A stretch of DNA of 33,619 nt, taken from assembly GCF_023534745.1 (NCBI RefSeq), contig NZ_JAMHJQ010000022.1:1-33619 (forward strand), given 5' to 3'. The notes under the pieces are model-generated. The model was not told the origin of the DNA. It was given only the letters and a program-made list of their open reading frames with translations, and ran no database searches. This stretch comes from Streptomyces sp. 35G-GA-8. GTDB taxonomy: Bacteria > Actinomycetota > Actinomycetes > Streptomycetales > Streptomycetaceae. The first letter of the stretch is position 1. Each line of letters begins with the position of its first letter. Made by a program: the position numbers and the translations under genes. Shown here one piece after another: positions 9,770 to 18,359 of this stretch.

Positions 9770-12700
9770 TCACCGCTCCAGTTCGGCCAGCCTGTCCGAA
9801 GTCGCACGCGCCCGGTCGCCGCCGCCGTCCGGCAGCTTGCCCCACTCCGTACGCGCCGCGCGATATGCCTCGCGCGCGGCCCGGGGCCTGCCGGCTTCCT
9901 CGTAGGTCATTCCCCGCCAGTGATTGGCCTCGGCGCGCAGGACCACGGCTTCCAGCCGCCGTCGCGGATTGTCCAGCTCCGCTTCCGCCGTCCTGGCCGA
10001 GTCCGCCGCGCCCCGGAACGCCTCGGCCGCCTCGTCGAGCCGGGCCGGCCGGTGCAGGATCCGGTGTGCGTCGAAGTGGGAGCGGCCCAGTTCCAGCCAG
10101 CAGCGCGCGGCGGTCAGCGGATCGCGCGCCTCCTGCGCGGCGAGCCCGAAGAGATGCTCGGCCTCCCGCAGATCCACCCGGTCGCCGCCCAGCCGATGAC
10201 GCAGCATCAGGGCCTTGCCCAGCATCAGCAGCCGGTCGGCCTGGCGGACGCCGGGCACCGTTTCCGTACGGCAGTCGCGCAGGACCCGTACCGCCGCGCC
10301 GATGTACCGGCTGCCGTCCGGCAGTTCCGCGCGCCTCAGCAGGGTCGTGCCCCACTCGGCGAGCAGATCCGCGTGGGCCCGGGAGTCCCGGGGGACTCCG
10401 CGCGAGGCACGGGCGAAGTACTCCGCGGCCTCCTCCAGATCGCCCGGGTCGCCGGAGCGTTCGTAGCGGGCGGCCCGCACCCGGCCCGCCCTGGTCCTGA
10501 GCGAGGCGAGCAGCCGCTCGTCCCGTACGGTCACCAGCGACTGGTCGACGAGCGTCCCCGCCTCGTCCAGGCCGTCGCCCGACCGCAGCAGCGCGTCCAC
10601 CAGATCGAGCAGGATCCGGGCCTGCGTGCCGACGGTGTGGCCGCCGGGGGCGAGCGCCCTGCGCAGCGAGCGCGCCGCCTGGCCCGCGTACACCTGGGCC
10701 TGTTCGGGGTCGCCGGTCGCACCGGACAGCCGCAGCAGCGTCCGTCCATGGGCCAGCGGCAGCCCCGGCGGCCGGTTCTCCTGATCGGGCCAGACGTCGG
10801 CGAACGCCTCCAGCATGCCGATCGCGCCCTGGAGCAGCGCGCTGTCGCCGCCCAGCCGCCACTGCGCCTCCAGGGCGCGCACCCGCTCCAGGGTCAGCCG
10901 CAGCGCCTCGCCCGGCTCCAGTCCCGGCGCGGCGCAGGCGACGGTGTACTCGCGGTCGGCGCGGCGCAGCAGCTCCAGCGCGGCGCGCCGGTCGCCGCGC
11001 CGCCGCCGGTCGTCGGCCGCGGCGTGCAACACCTTGGCGAGCACGGCCCGTTCACGTACCGCCCGGGGATGCGCTGCGGCCTTCTCGGCGGCACGCTCGG
11101 CCTCGCGCAGCAGTCCGCCGCCGCCCTGGACCTCCCACAGCCGCAGCAGACAGCGGGCGAACTCCGCCCACAGCTCGGGGTCGGAGCCGGACGCCGGCTC
11201 CTCGCGTTCGGTGGCGCCGCGCAGCAGCTGTACGGCGTCTATCAGATACTGCACCATGCTGTCCGAATCGAACTGGCGCAGCAGCCCGCGGGCGCTCTCC
11301 ACCGCGTCGTTGGTGGGCGGGTCGAGGACCTGGCCGCCGCCGTAGGGCGCGAACTGGTCCGGCAGCGGCATGAACCGCTCCAGCACCCGGGCCGCGACCT
11401 CGGCGAAGGGGTCCGGCGCGCGTCGGGCGCCGCCCTCCGGCCCGCCGTTCTCCCCCGCTTCGCCGTTCTCGCCGTCCGGCTCGATCTCCGTCTCGCCCTC
11501 GCCGCGGAACGCGCCGTCGTCGAGAGCGCCGCGCGGGAGGAACGGGCCGGGGCTGCTGTCGCCCAGCTGGGCCACGGCCAGGGCCGGGAAGTTGGGGCCG
11601 CCCCTGCCGAATCTCTGCTCGATGTACTCCGAGCAGTGCTTCAGCACGAGCAGCGCCTCGTCCCGGCCCAGCGGTCCGAGCAGCGCGTCCTGGACGCCCG
11701 GCGCGAACTCGTACCACTGACCGTCGTCCCCGCCGTCGCCCTTGCTTCGCGAGAGCAGCCCGCTGAGCAGCACCTCGGCCAGCTCGGACGGTCCCGAGTC
11801 GGGCAGCATCGTGCGCTGCACCAGCTGCATCACCGGCAGATAGAGCGGGGCCGCGGCGAGATAGACGGCCAGTTGTCCGGCGGCCGGCGAGGCGGCCGAG
11901 CGGAACCGGCTGACCAGCTGGAGCGAGGACATCCGGTCGCCCCGGCGCGGCACGGGCGACGCGGGATGGTCGGCGCGCACCCAGCCGACCGCGCCGGAGA
12001 TCCGGCCCGCGCCGGTCCCCGACAGCAGCCGTGCCCAGGCGTCGAGCGCGCCCGCGACCGGCGGCAGTACGGGGATCGCGAGGGCTCCCGGCCGCGCGGC
12101 GGGCGCCGTGGCGGCGTCGCCGCCGACCTTCAGGACGGCCGCGCCGCCCGGTCCCTCGCCCCGGGACAGCACGCCGTAGGTGACGGGCAGCCGGGTGCGG
12201 TTCCACATGCGCTGCGGCAGCGGTTGCAGTACGGCGGTGGGCGCCTGGCGGGCGAGCTGGTGCAGCAGCCGGTGGGCGCGTCCGCTGTGCCAGAGCGGGC
12301 CCGCGCAGTCGCTGACGACGACGGTGACGCGGCGTCCGGTCGGATCGCTCAGCCGGTCGGCGGAGCTGAGCGGCGCGGCGGCCGGGTCGGGGCTTCTGCT
12401 GACGGCGGGCGCGCCGTCGGGCCCTTGGTGCAGATAGCGCACCTGCACATCACGGAAGGCGCCCAACTGGCCGAATATCTGCTGGAGTTCGGTGAAGAGC
12501 CGCTCCCAGACCCGCATCGACGACGAGGCGTCCATGACGAACTGGAGCAGCGCGTCCGCCCGCGAGACCCCGCGGAATACCGGGATGATCAGCCCGCCGG
12601 CCCGAGCGCTCAGTTCCACTGTCGCCACCTCGTCAAGGGTACGGCGCAACGGCGGGGCGGCGGGCCGGTAGCGCTGAAGTGGCCTCAACGCGCGCTGGAG

Positions 12701-13162
12701 TTCGAGGGGTGCGGGCAGCGCGGGGGCGGCGGGCACCCCGAGGGTGAGCGCGGTGGCCCCGCGCCCGTGCCGGGCACGCCGTCCGCCGTGGCTCGGTACG
12801 GGATAGAGGGAGATCCGCCGGTCGTCCTCCTCGCCGGGATCCGGCCTCGGCCCCGGTCCGTCCTCCGGCTCGGCCTCCTGGACGGAGTCGGTGAGGGCCG
12901 CCGGCGCGACGGCCGTCGCGCCGGTGACGGCCGGCCGTTCGCCGCTGTCCGCCGTCTCCTCGCCGTCCTCGCCGGGTCCCTGCCGCGTCCGGCCGCGTCC
13001 GGTCTGTTCCGCCAGCCAGATGGCGTCACAGAGCTGTTCGGCGTCGGGGTCGAGACCGGCCTCGCGCAGCCGGGCGACGAGCGCGGTCAGCAGAGCGCCG
13101 TCGGGCGCCGCCCGCCGGCCGGCCGGGCCCTCCGTCGTACGGTCCGCCGCACCGCCCGTCAT
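9770..13162 (-). CDS. SAV_2336-type protein: vWA-like domain plus TPR-like C-terminus
   Basis: About 1130 aa. The N-terminal helical motif (LLTALVARLREAGLDPDAEQLCDAIWLAEQ as separated parts, about 25-55) is typical of SAV_2336-related proteins. An acidic, Pro-rich linker follows, then a von Willebrand A-like domain from about residue 190. Its MIDAS-type motif MDASSSM (near residue 211, bases about 12515-12535) keeps the D-x-S-x-S metal ligands. The second half, from about residue 600, is rich in Ala/Leu/Arg helical pairs resembling TPRs, ending DRLAELER. It directly follows the MoxR gene (7 nt between stop and the chosen ATG at 13162; GTG at 13168 is the alternative). The pairing of vWA and MoxR AAA+ proteins is a known partnership for remodelling targets. 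In VMAP systems the vWA protein is taken to link ATPase and effector. Function here is inferred from that context. Confidence 0.85.
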   Translation of the reverse strand: MTGGAADRTTEGPAGRRAAPDGALLTALVARLREAGLDPDAEQLCDAIWLAEQTGRGRTRQGPGEDGEETADSGERPAVTGATAVAPAALTDSVQEAEPEDGPGPRPDPGEEDDRRISLYPVPSHGGRRARHGRGATALTLGVPAAPALPAPLELQRALRPLQRYRPAAPPLRRTLDEVATVELSARAGGLIIPVFRGVSRADALLQFVMDASSSMRVWERLFTELQQIFGQLGAFRDVQVRYLHQGPDGAPAVSRSPDPAAAPLSSADRLSDPTGRRVTVVVSDCAGPLWHSGRAHRLLHQLARQAPTAVLQPLPQRMWNRTRLPVTYGVLSRGEGPGGAAVLKVGGDAATAPAARPGALAIPVLPPVAGALDAWARLLSGTGAGRISGAVGWVRADHPASPVPRRGDRMSSLQLVSRFRSAASPAAGQLAVYLAAAPLYLPVMQLVQRTMLPDSGPSELAEVLLSGLLSRSKGDGGDDGQWYEFAPGVQDALLGPLGRDEALLVLKHCSEYIEQRFGRGGPNFPALAVAQLGDSSPGPFLPRGALDDGAFRGEGETEIEPDGENGEAGENGGPEGGARRAPDPFAEVAARVLERFMPLPDQFAPYGGGQVLDPPTNDAVESARGLLRQFDSDSMVQYLIDAVQLLRGATEREEPASGSDPELWAEFARCLLRLWEVQGGGGLLREAERAAEKAAAHPRAVRERAVLAKVLHAAADDRRRRGDRRAALELLRRADREYTVACAAPGLEPGEALRLTLERVRALEAQWRLGGDSALLQGAIGMLEAFADVWPDQENRPPGLPLAHGRTLLRLSGATGDPEQAQVYAGQAARSLRRALAPGGHTVGTQARILLDLVDALLRSGDGLDEAGTLVDQSLVTVRDERLLASLRTRAGRVRAARYERSGDPGDLEEAAEYFARASRGVPRDSRAHADLLAEWGTTLLRRAELPDGSRYIGAAVRVLRDCRTETVPGVRQADRLLMLGKALMLRHRLGGDRVDLREAEHLFGLAAQEARDPLTAARCWLELGRSHFDAHRILHRPARLDEAAEAFRGAADSARTAEAELDNPRRRLEAVVLRAEANHWRGMTYEEAGRPRAAREAYRAARTEWGKLPDGGGDRARATSDRLAELER

Positions 13163-13169
13163 CAGCACA

Positions 13170-14246
13170 TCACCTCGGCCGGTCGAGTCGCTGGATGAGC
13201 AGGTCGGCGAGGCGGTCGCGACCCGCCGGGGCGGCGGCGTCGGTGAGATAGATGGCGTTCAGCAACTGGTCGGTGGAGATGAGTTCGCTGCGCGAGCGCT
13301 CCAGGAAGTGGCTGATCAGATCGTCGCCGGCGCGGGCGGCCTCGTCGCCGAGATGTGCCCGTACGAACGTGGCGAGCCGCTGGTGGTCGGGGCGGCCCAG
13401 CTCCAGATGGATACAGCGGCGCATCAGGGGCGCCGGGAAGTCCCGTTCGCCGTTGCTGGTGAGGACGACGAACGGGAAGGCACGGCACTGCACCCGGCCG
13501 CCCTTGATCCGCACCTTCTTGCCGTCGTCGGTAAGGACCTCGGCCTCGCCGTCGGGCAGCCGGTCGGCGATCCGCTCCAGCTCCGGAATGCCGAACTCCC
13601 CTTCTTCCAGCACATTCAGGAGATCGTTCGGCAGATCGATGTCGCTCTTGTCCAGCTCGTCGATGAGCAGTACGCGGGGCTGCTCCGAGGGCAGCAGCGC
13701 GGTGCCCAGCGGGCCGAGCCGGATATAGCTGCCGATGTCCGCCGACGGGTCGTGGCGGTCCGTTCCGTCCGCGCCGTCCGCGCCGTTCGGTCCCGCGGAG
13801 CTGTGCGCGGCCAGCTGCACATCCTGGAGCCGGGCGATCGCGTCGTAGTGGTACAGCCCGTCCTGGAGGGCGGACCTGCTGACGATGGGCCAGCGCAGCA
13901 CCCGGCCGAGCCCCAGTTCGTGCGCGACGGAGTGGGCGAGGGTGCTCTTGCCCGCACCCGGGCTTCCGGTGACCAGCAGCGGACGCCTCAGGTAGAGCGC
14001 CGCGTTGATCATTTCGAGCTCCTCGGCGCCCGGCCGGTGCAGCTCCGCCTCGTGCCGGTAGCCGCCGAGCCGCCGGTCGGCCGAGCCGTCGCCGTCCCTG
14101 CCGTCGCCCGTACCGCCCTCGTCGTCCGGGGAGTTGTCGCCGCGTCCCGCGAAGTCCCGCCAGGGAGGCGGCGGAGGCAGTTGGGTGATGCCTCCGTGCG
14201 GTTCGCCGGCGCCTCGATAGATGAGCCACTCGCTGGGTTCACTCAT
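13170..14246 (-). CDS. MoxR-family AAA+ ATPase
   Basis: 358 aa. Walker A GSPGAGKST (about 94-102), Walker B VLLIDELDKS (about 192-201), a sensor-1 region FVVLTSNGERDFP and a C-terminal lid. An acidic Gly/Asp-rich N-terminal stretch of about 65 residues precedes the core, and a second low-complexity insert (AGPNGADGADGTDRHD) lies between Walker A and B. MoxR ATPases work as hexameric remodelers with vWA partners, and the next gene encodes one. ATG at 14246 has GAGG 8 nt upstream. A 106-nt gap separates it from the protease gene; I see no clear promoter there. Confidence 0.9.
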   Translation of the reverse strand: MSEPSEWLIYRGAGEPHGGITQLPPPPPWRDFAGRGDNSPDDEGGTGDGRDGDGSADRRLGGYRHEAELHRPGAEELEMINAALYLRRPLLVTGSPGAGKSTLAHSVAHELGLGRVLRWPIVSRSALQDGLYHYDAIARLQDVQLAAHSSAGPNGADGADGTDRHDPSADIGSYIRLGPLGTALLPSEQPRVLLIDELDKSDIDLPNDLLNVLEEGEFGIPELERIADRLPDGEAEVLTDDGKKVRIKGGRVQCRAFPFVVLTSNGERDFPAPLMRRCIHLELGRPDHQRLATFVRAHLGDEAARAGDDLISHFLERSRSELISTDQLLNAIYLTDAAAPAGRDRLADLLIQRLDRPR

Positions 14247-14352
14247 TGCGTGTTCCTCGTCATCACTCGTCCGCCAGGGGCAGCAACCGCCGAACGTGCC
14301 ACACGGTAGCGATCCGCCGCCGACCCCGTAAGAGGCCGATGGCCGGGGCGGT

Positions 14353-16437
14353 TCACGGTGCCTCCAGCAACTGGCCGGATCCGGGCAGCGGGTGGTGCGG
14401 ATCGTCGTAGAAGAGCGCCACGCCGTCCGACCAGAACATCTCCGTACGACCCGCGCGCACTCCCCGTCTCAGTTCCTGGATCTTCCACGGCAGCCGGTCG
14501 GCCGTGCCCGCCTCCGCGACCGTGGCCACCGCGCGCCGGTGGAAGTCCGCGCAGACCACGTCGGGACGGTCCATGCCGCGCCGCAGCAGGGCGACATGGA
14601 AGCCGCCGCGCACCACCCGGGTCAGTCCGGCGGCGGTCTCGCCGTCGGGCCGGTCGCCGTAACGGCAGAGCACGGGCACCGTCTCGTACGCCAGAGAGCG
14701 CAGCTCCTCCTCCGTAGGAACGGGTACCCGCAATCCGTCCTCGCAGTCGATGATCTCGGCCTGCATCGCCGCGCTCCACGTACGGTTCCAGCGCGCCCTG
14801 CGCTCCCGGACCTCGTCCTCCGAGAGCGGTGGCTCCTGGTCCGAACAGCGCACGACCACCGGACGCGTGACCCCGAGCGGCGGCTCGTCGGGCGACAGCT
14901 GCCAGCTGTCCACCTCAAGGCCGAGCAGCGCCTGTACGACGGCGACCTGGAGCATGGCGGGGCTGTCCGGCTCGTCGCAGCGGCGGAACGCCTCGGCGAG
15001 CGCGGCGGTGAGACGCGTGTGCAGGGAGTGGCCGGGGGTGCCTCTGCTGTCCTCGGCGACCGGCACCACCTCGCCGCTGTGCCGGGCGACACCCACCCGC
15101 CAGTCGTAGCTGTCCCGCTCCCAGCCACGCGGCTCGAGCTCCAGCAGGACGAAGGGGCGCTCACCCTCCCGGGGCCGCTCCCCGTAGGCCGGGGAGGCGC
15201 GCCGCTGCTCCCGGTCCGTACGGTGGCGTCCCGCCGACCACAGCCGGGTGATCTCGTTGCGGAACTCCCGCGAGAGCCGTTCGTCGGCGATCCGCTTCAC
15301 CCAGCCCCAGAGCTCTTCCTCGGCCGCCGCGGTGGTGTGCGTGACATAGGGGCGCTCGGCGGAGATGACGCTCATGCAGTAGCGCAGGACGAGTTCGAGC
15401 GCGGCCTCCCCGCCCCGGGTCTCGTAGAGCGCGCCGAGCCCGTCGCGCCAGCTGCGCGGCGCCGGATAGCGGTCCACGGAGTGCACATTGGGCAGCCGGA
15501 AGAGCAGATCGAGCAGGCTGTGGGTGGAGACCGGCGGCGGCAGCTCGGCGAGCCTGCCGAGCAGCGTCACGCGCTGCTGGGGGGAGAGCGCGCGGTCGGC
15601 TCCCGTGGCGAGCGAACTCTGCACATCGGTCCACGTACGGCCGGTGCCCACCCGGCTGATGTGGCGGTCGGCGTGGTAGCGGTCATGGGCGTGGAACACC
15701 GCCTGGTAGTCGTCGTCCGACTCCGACCCGGCCATCGCGGCGGGCACCGGCAGCGAACGCAGCCGGTCGATGGCGATGGAGGTCCCGCCCATGGCGCCGA
15801 GCAGCTGTGACTTCAGCACCCCGACCACCTCGCCTCGGTGCAGATCGACGGCGGGCCCGCCGGAGACCCCGGGCGGCAGCACATCCCCGCCGAGCCGCAT
15901 CTGCTCGTCGGAGTCCGCCCAGCCGCCGACGGTGCCCTGCACGGCGCACTGCCCGCTGAGCCGCTTCAGCCGGCCGCCCACCTCGGTCCAGCCCGAGTAG
16001 AGCACCTGCTCGCCGCCGAAGAACTTCGCGGGGCGCTCGCTGACATACACACAGGCGTGGTCGACGGGCCTGCTGAGCCGGACGAGCGCGAGATCGGGCG
16101 CCGGCCAGCCCGCGCCGGGACCCGCACCGCCCGGGGGCGCCTCGGGAAGCGCCGCGACGACGGCCCCCGCGACCGCCGTCTCGCCGCTTCGGGGACCGGT
16201 TTCGAAGACCACGGTCACGTCCCGCCCCTCCCCCTGCAACGCCACATGCGCACATGTGAGAACCCAGCTCGGGGCGATGAAGAAGCCGCTCCCCAGGAAG
16301 CTTCCGCTTGGCCCATCAGGGTCATACCCGCCCCCCGGAGCATGGATGCGCACGGTGGCGGCCATGACGAGGTCGCGGAGGGCGAGTCCGCCGTCGCCGA
16401 AGGCTCCGGGCACACCCCGGCCGAGCCCGTCGATCAT
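14353..16437 (-). CDS. VMAP: trypsin-like protease with effector-associated and VMAP-C domains
   Basis: 694 aa. An N-terminal chymotrypsin-fold serine protease domain carries a complete triad: H64 in WVLTCAHV, D115 in APDLALVRL and S192 in PPGVSGGPAV. The middle (about 255-330) resembles an effector-associated domain (SPQQRVTLLGRLAELPPPV, then LLDLLFRLPNVHSV). The C-terminal half (from about 420; FVLLELEPRGWERDSYDW, then LLGLEVDSWQLS) matches the vWA-MoxR-associated protein C-terminal domain. No signal peptide is visible, so it should act in the cytoplasm. Translation is coupled to the Trypco1 gene by an ATGA overlap. In this system class the protease is expected to be the executing arm, held inactive until the ATPase/vWA pair signals. 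Its substrates are unknown. Confidence 0.88.
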   Translation of the reverse strand: MIDGLGRGVPGAFGDGGLALRDLVMAATVRIHAPGGGYDPDGPSGSFLGSGFFIAPSWVLTCAHVALQGEGRDVTVVFETGPRSGETAVAGAVVAALPEAPPGGAGPGAGWPAPDLALVRLSRPVDHACVYVSERPAKFFGGEQVLYSGWTEVGGRLKRLSGQCAVQGTVGGWADSDEQMRLGGDVLPPGVSGGPAVDLHRGEVVGVLKSQLLGAMGGTSIAIDRLRSLPVPAAMAGSESDDDYQAVFHAHDRYHADRHISRVGTGRTWTDVQSSLATGADRALSPQQRVTLLGRLAELPPPVSTHSLLDLLFRLPNVHSVDRYPAPRSWRDGLGALYETRGGEAALELVLRYCMSVISAERPYVTHTTAAAEEELWGWVKRIADERLSREFRNEITRLWSAGRHRTDREQRRASPAYGERPREGERPFVLLELEPRGWERDSYDWRVGVARHSGEVVPVAEDSRGTPGHSLHTRLTAALAEAFRRCDEPDSPAMLQVAVVQALLGLEVDSWQLSPDEPPLGVTRPVVVRCSDQEPPLSEDEVRERRARWNRTWSAAMQAEIIDCEDGLRVPVPTEEELRSLAYETVPVLCRYGDRPDGETAAGLTRVVRGGFHVALLRRGMDRPDVVCADFHRRAVATVAEAGTADRLPWKIQELRRGVRAGRTEMFWSDGVALFYDDPHHPLPGSGQLLEAP

Positions 16438-16973
16438 GCTCCGCTCCCGGCCGGGGGCGTGGGACCGCCCGGATGCGCCGGTGCGCCGGTGGATGCGCCG
16501 GGCGTGCCCCCGGCGGGCGGAACAGCGGGCGGCGCGGCGGACGGGACGGCCGGCGGCGCGGTGGGCCGTGGCGGTGGCGCCGTCTGGGGCGGCACCGCCG
16601 GCCGTGGCGCGGCGAGATCGGCGGGCGGACCGCCGTCGTTCCAGGTCAGGGTGACTTTGATGCCCCCCTTGGCCTCACCGTCGGCGAGCAGTCCGACGAC
16701 CTTGCCCGACTTGGCGGTGAGTTCGATGCCGAACTCGACACTCACCTCGTCGGGACGCACCGCGCGTAGAGGCCCGGCCAGAGACCGTGCGACGCTGGTC
16801 ACGACGGATTGCAGACTCTCCACCCGCGCCTGTACCTGATCCGCGAACCCGGTGTCCGCGTACGTCAGGCCCCCCGATGGCCGGCGCAGTTCCTCGGCCC
16901 CGGAGATCCGGGCCCATACGGGCGTGCCGTCCGGCATTTCGATGCGCGTGACATTGGCCTCGTCATCACCCAT
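16434..16973 (-). CDS. Trypco1 (CU044_2847) family protein with Pro-rich tail
   Basis: 179 aa. Residues about 1-112 form the trypsin-co-occurring domain 1, recognisable by VSVEFGIELTAKSGKVVGLL and IKVTLTWN. Residues 113-179 are a disordered Pro/Ala/Gly tail with PPAVP-type repeats, suited to binding a partner. This family is normally encoded next to trypsin-like effectors, as here: its stop overlaps the protease start. It is the first gene of the leftward row, with GGGGGAA just before the ATG at 16973. Role unknown; a regulator or adaptor of the protease is the simplest inference. Confidence 0.85.
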   Translation of the reverse strand: MGDDEANVTRIEMPDGTPVWARISGAEELRRPSGGLTYADTGFADQVQARVESLQSVVTSVARSLAGPLRAVRPDEVSVEFGIELTAKSGKVVGLLADGEAKGGIKVTLTWNDGGPPADLAAPRPAVPPQTAPPPRPTAPPAVPSAAPPAVPPAGGTPGASTGAPAHPGGPTPPAGSGA

Positions 16974-17135
16974 GACTTCCCCCGTTCCCCCAATTCCCCG
17001 CAGGTTAACGGCAGTAGAGAGCCGGCGCGAGGGTCATGGGAAAGGACGGCGCCGCGCACCCGGTCGGTTCTCGGCGGCGCAGGGGACCTCGCTCCCGCTC
17101 TCCCCACCCCTCTCACCAGGCATTAGGCTGATTCC

Positions 17136-17321
17136 ATGTACTTCACCGACCGTGGGATCGAGGAACTGGAGAAACGGCGCGGCGAGGAGGAGGTCACTTT
17201 CGAGTGGCTGGCCGAACAGCTGCGTACGTTCGTCGACCTCAATCCCGATTTCGAAGTTCCGGTCGAACGTCTCGCGACATGGCTGGCGCGGCTCGACGAC
17301 GAGGACGAGGACGACGAATAG
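17136..17321 (+). CDS. Small conserved actinobacterial protein, DUF6104 type
   Basis: 61 aa, beginning MYFTDRGIEELEKRRGEEE and ending in a run of Asp/Glu. The sequence is the conserved DUF6104 pattern, a soluble acidic helical protein of unknown function. There is no Shine-Dalgarno sequence before the ATG, but TAGGCT (a possible -10) ends 6 nt upstream, so the mRNA may be leaderless. It is divergent from the Trypco1 gene, with about 160 nt between them. Confidence 0.85.
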   Translation: MYFTDRGIEELEKRRGEEEVTFEWLAEQLRTFVDLNPDFEVPVERLATWLARLDDEDEDDE

Positions 17322-17393
17322 CCCGTACGGCGCCCCTTTCGCCCCTTCACCCGGCTTAACCGGCGGCTTACCCGGCCCCGTACGTCCCCGGTC

Positions 17394-18200
17394 TCATTCC
17401 TGGGCGCGGAACCTGTCGTACGCGAGTCCCAGCACGCCGTGCGTGACGAGCAGCGTGCCCGCGAAGGCCCAGCCCGCGCTCCGGCGGCGGGCCGCCCAGA
17501 GGACCAGCGGTACGCCCGTCGCGAGTTGGGCGGTGGCGAGCAGCCGGGCCTTGGGGCCGCGCAGCCAGGGGCCCAGCGGCCCGTCCTCCACCACGTCGAG
17601 CTCGGCCCGTACGGTGTCGCGCCAGCCGGCCCATTCGAGCTGCTCGGCGCCCGGCTGGATACGCGCGACCTCACGCAGCCGGTCGGCCGGTTCGCCCGGG
17701 GTGAGACCGGCCGGAAGGCTGAGGCCGGTACGGGTGAGGAACGCGGCCAGCGTCCGGAGCCTGGTCCTGGAGTCGGCCTCCTGGTCCTCGTGGGTGAGCG
17801 GATCCAGTGCCTGGAGATCCAGTACGGGATCGAGGCCGAGGCGGGCCGCGAACGTACGCATCGCCTCGTCCTCCCCGGCGGGCGTGCCGTCCGCGAGCCA
17901 GACATAGCCGACGGTGCGCCGGAAGCCGGCCGCCAGGGTGTAGCCGGCCCGGCCCGCGTCCCACCACAGGGCGAGAACCGGCCAGTTGGAGCCGACGGCG
18001 AGCGCGGTGGCCCAGCTCACGACCACCCGGTCGACCGGTTCGCCGCCGTGCAGCCAGGGCTTGCCCTCGGGAACGAGCACGGTCCAGCCCGCACCGGCCG
18101 GGGTGAGCAGCAGCCGTTCGCGGAGCAGATGGGCGGCGGGCCGTACCACCGCCGGCTCGGCCCGGCAGAGCAGCAGAGCCCCCACGGAAGTCGCGTTCAT
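17394..18200 (-). CDS. Conserved protein of unknown function with C-terminal hydrophobic segments
   Basis: 268 aa, not assigned to a known family. The N-terminal two thirds looks soluble, with many Trp/Leu/Val residues (VLVPEGKPWLHGGEPVD, WPVLALWWDAGRAGY). Two hydrophobic stretches near the C-terminus (LLATAQLATGVPLVLWAA and AFAGTLLVTHGVLGLAY) could be membrane segments. The ATG at 18200 has only a weak AAGG upstream; TAGCGT 6 nt before it suggests a leaderless transcript. It converges with the DUF6104 gene and diverges from the DUF4097/PadR operon. Confidence 0.75.
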   Translation of the reverse strand: MNATSVGALLLCRAEPAVVRPAAHLLRERLLLTPAGAGWTVLVPEGKPWLHGGEPVDRVVVSWATALAVGSNWPVLALWWDAGRAGYTLAAGFRRTVGYVWLADGTPAGEDEAMRTFAARLGLDPVLDLQALDPLTHEDQEADSRTRLRTLAAFLTRTGLSLPAGLTPGEPADRLREVARIQPGAEQLEWAGWRDTVRAELDVVEDGPLGPWLRGPKARLLATAQLATGVPLVLWAARRRSAGWAFAGTLLVTHGVLGLAYDRFRAQE

Positions 18201-18276
18201 AGCCTTACGCTAGGGCACTTTGCCCCGATGTGGGCGCTGCGACCGCCGGGGGCCCGGCGGGTTCGGCCACCCGGCC

Positions 18277-18332
18277 TTGACTTCCGATATCCGCGATATA
18301 TCGTGTCCATCAAGAGACGCGATATGTTGCGT
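18277..18332 (+). promoter_or_regulatory. Promoter and CGATAT operator cluster of the DUF4097-padR operon
   Basis: TTGACT (18277-18282), a 16-bp spacer and TATCGT (18299-18304) form a good promoter. The perfect palindrome CGATATATCG (18294-18303) overlaps the -10. Another CGATAT lies in the spacer (18285-18290), and ACGCGATATGTTGCGT (18317-18332) lies just after the start point. PadR repressors commonly bind such ATAT-centred palindromes, so autoregulation by the second gene is likely. Confidence 0.7.
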
Positions 18333-18359
18333 TAAGCCGGGCCTCAGGAGGTCAGCACC

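Noticed and set aside
9272-13198. A 1308-codon plus-strand frame opposite fxsA and the SAV_2336-type gene
   Set aside because: It is an Arg/Gly/Pro/Gln-rich mirror of G+C-biased codons; the minus strand has recognised domains and ribosome sites.
17324-17384. Inverted CGTACGG/CCGTACG between DUF6104 and the convergent gene
   Set aside because: Arms are only 7 bp with a long loop, and CGTACGG is very common here; not convincing as a terminator.
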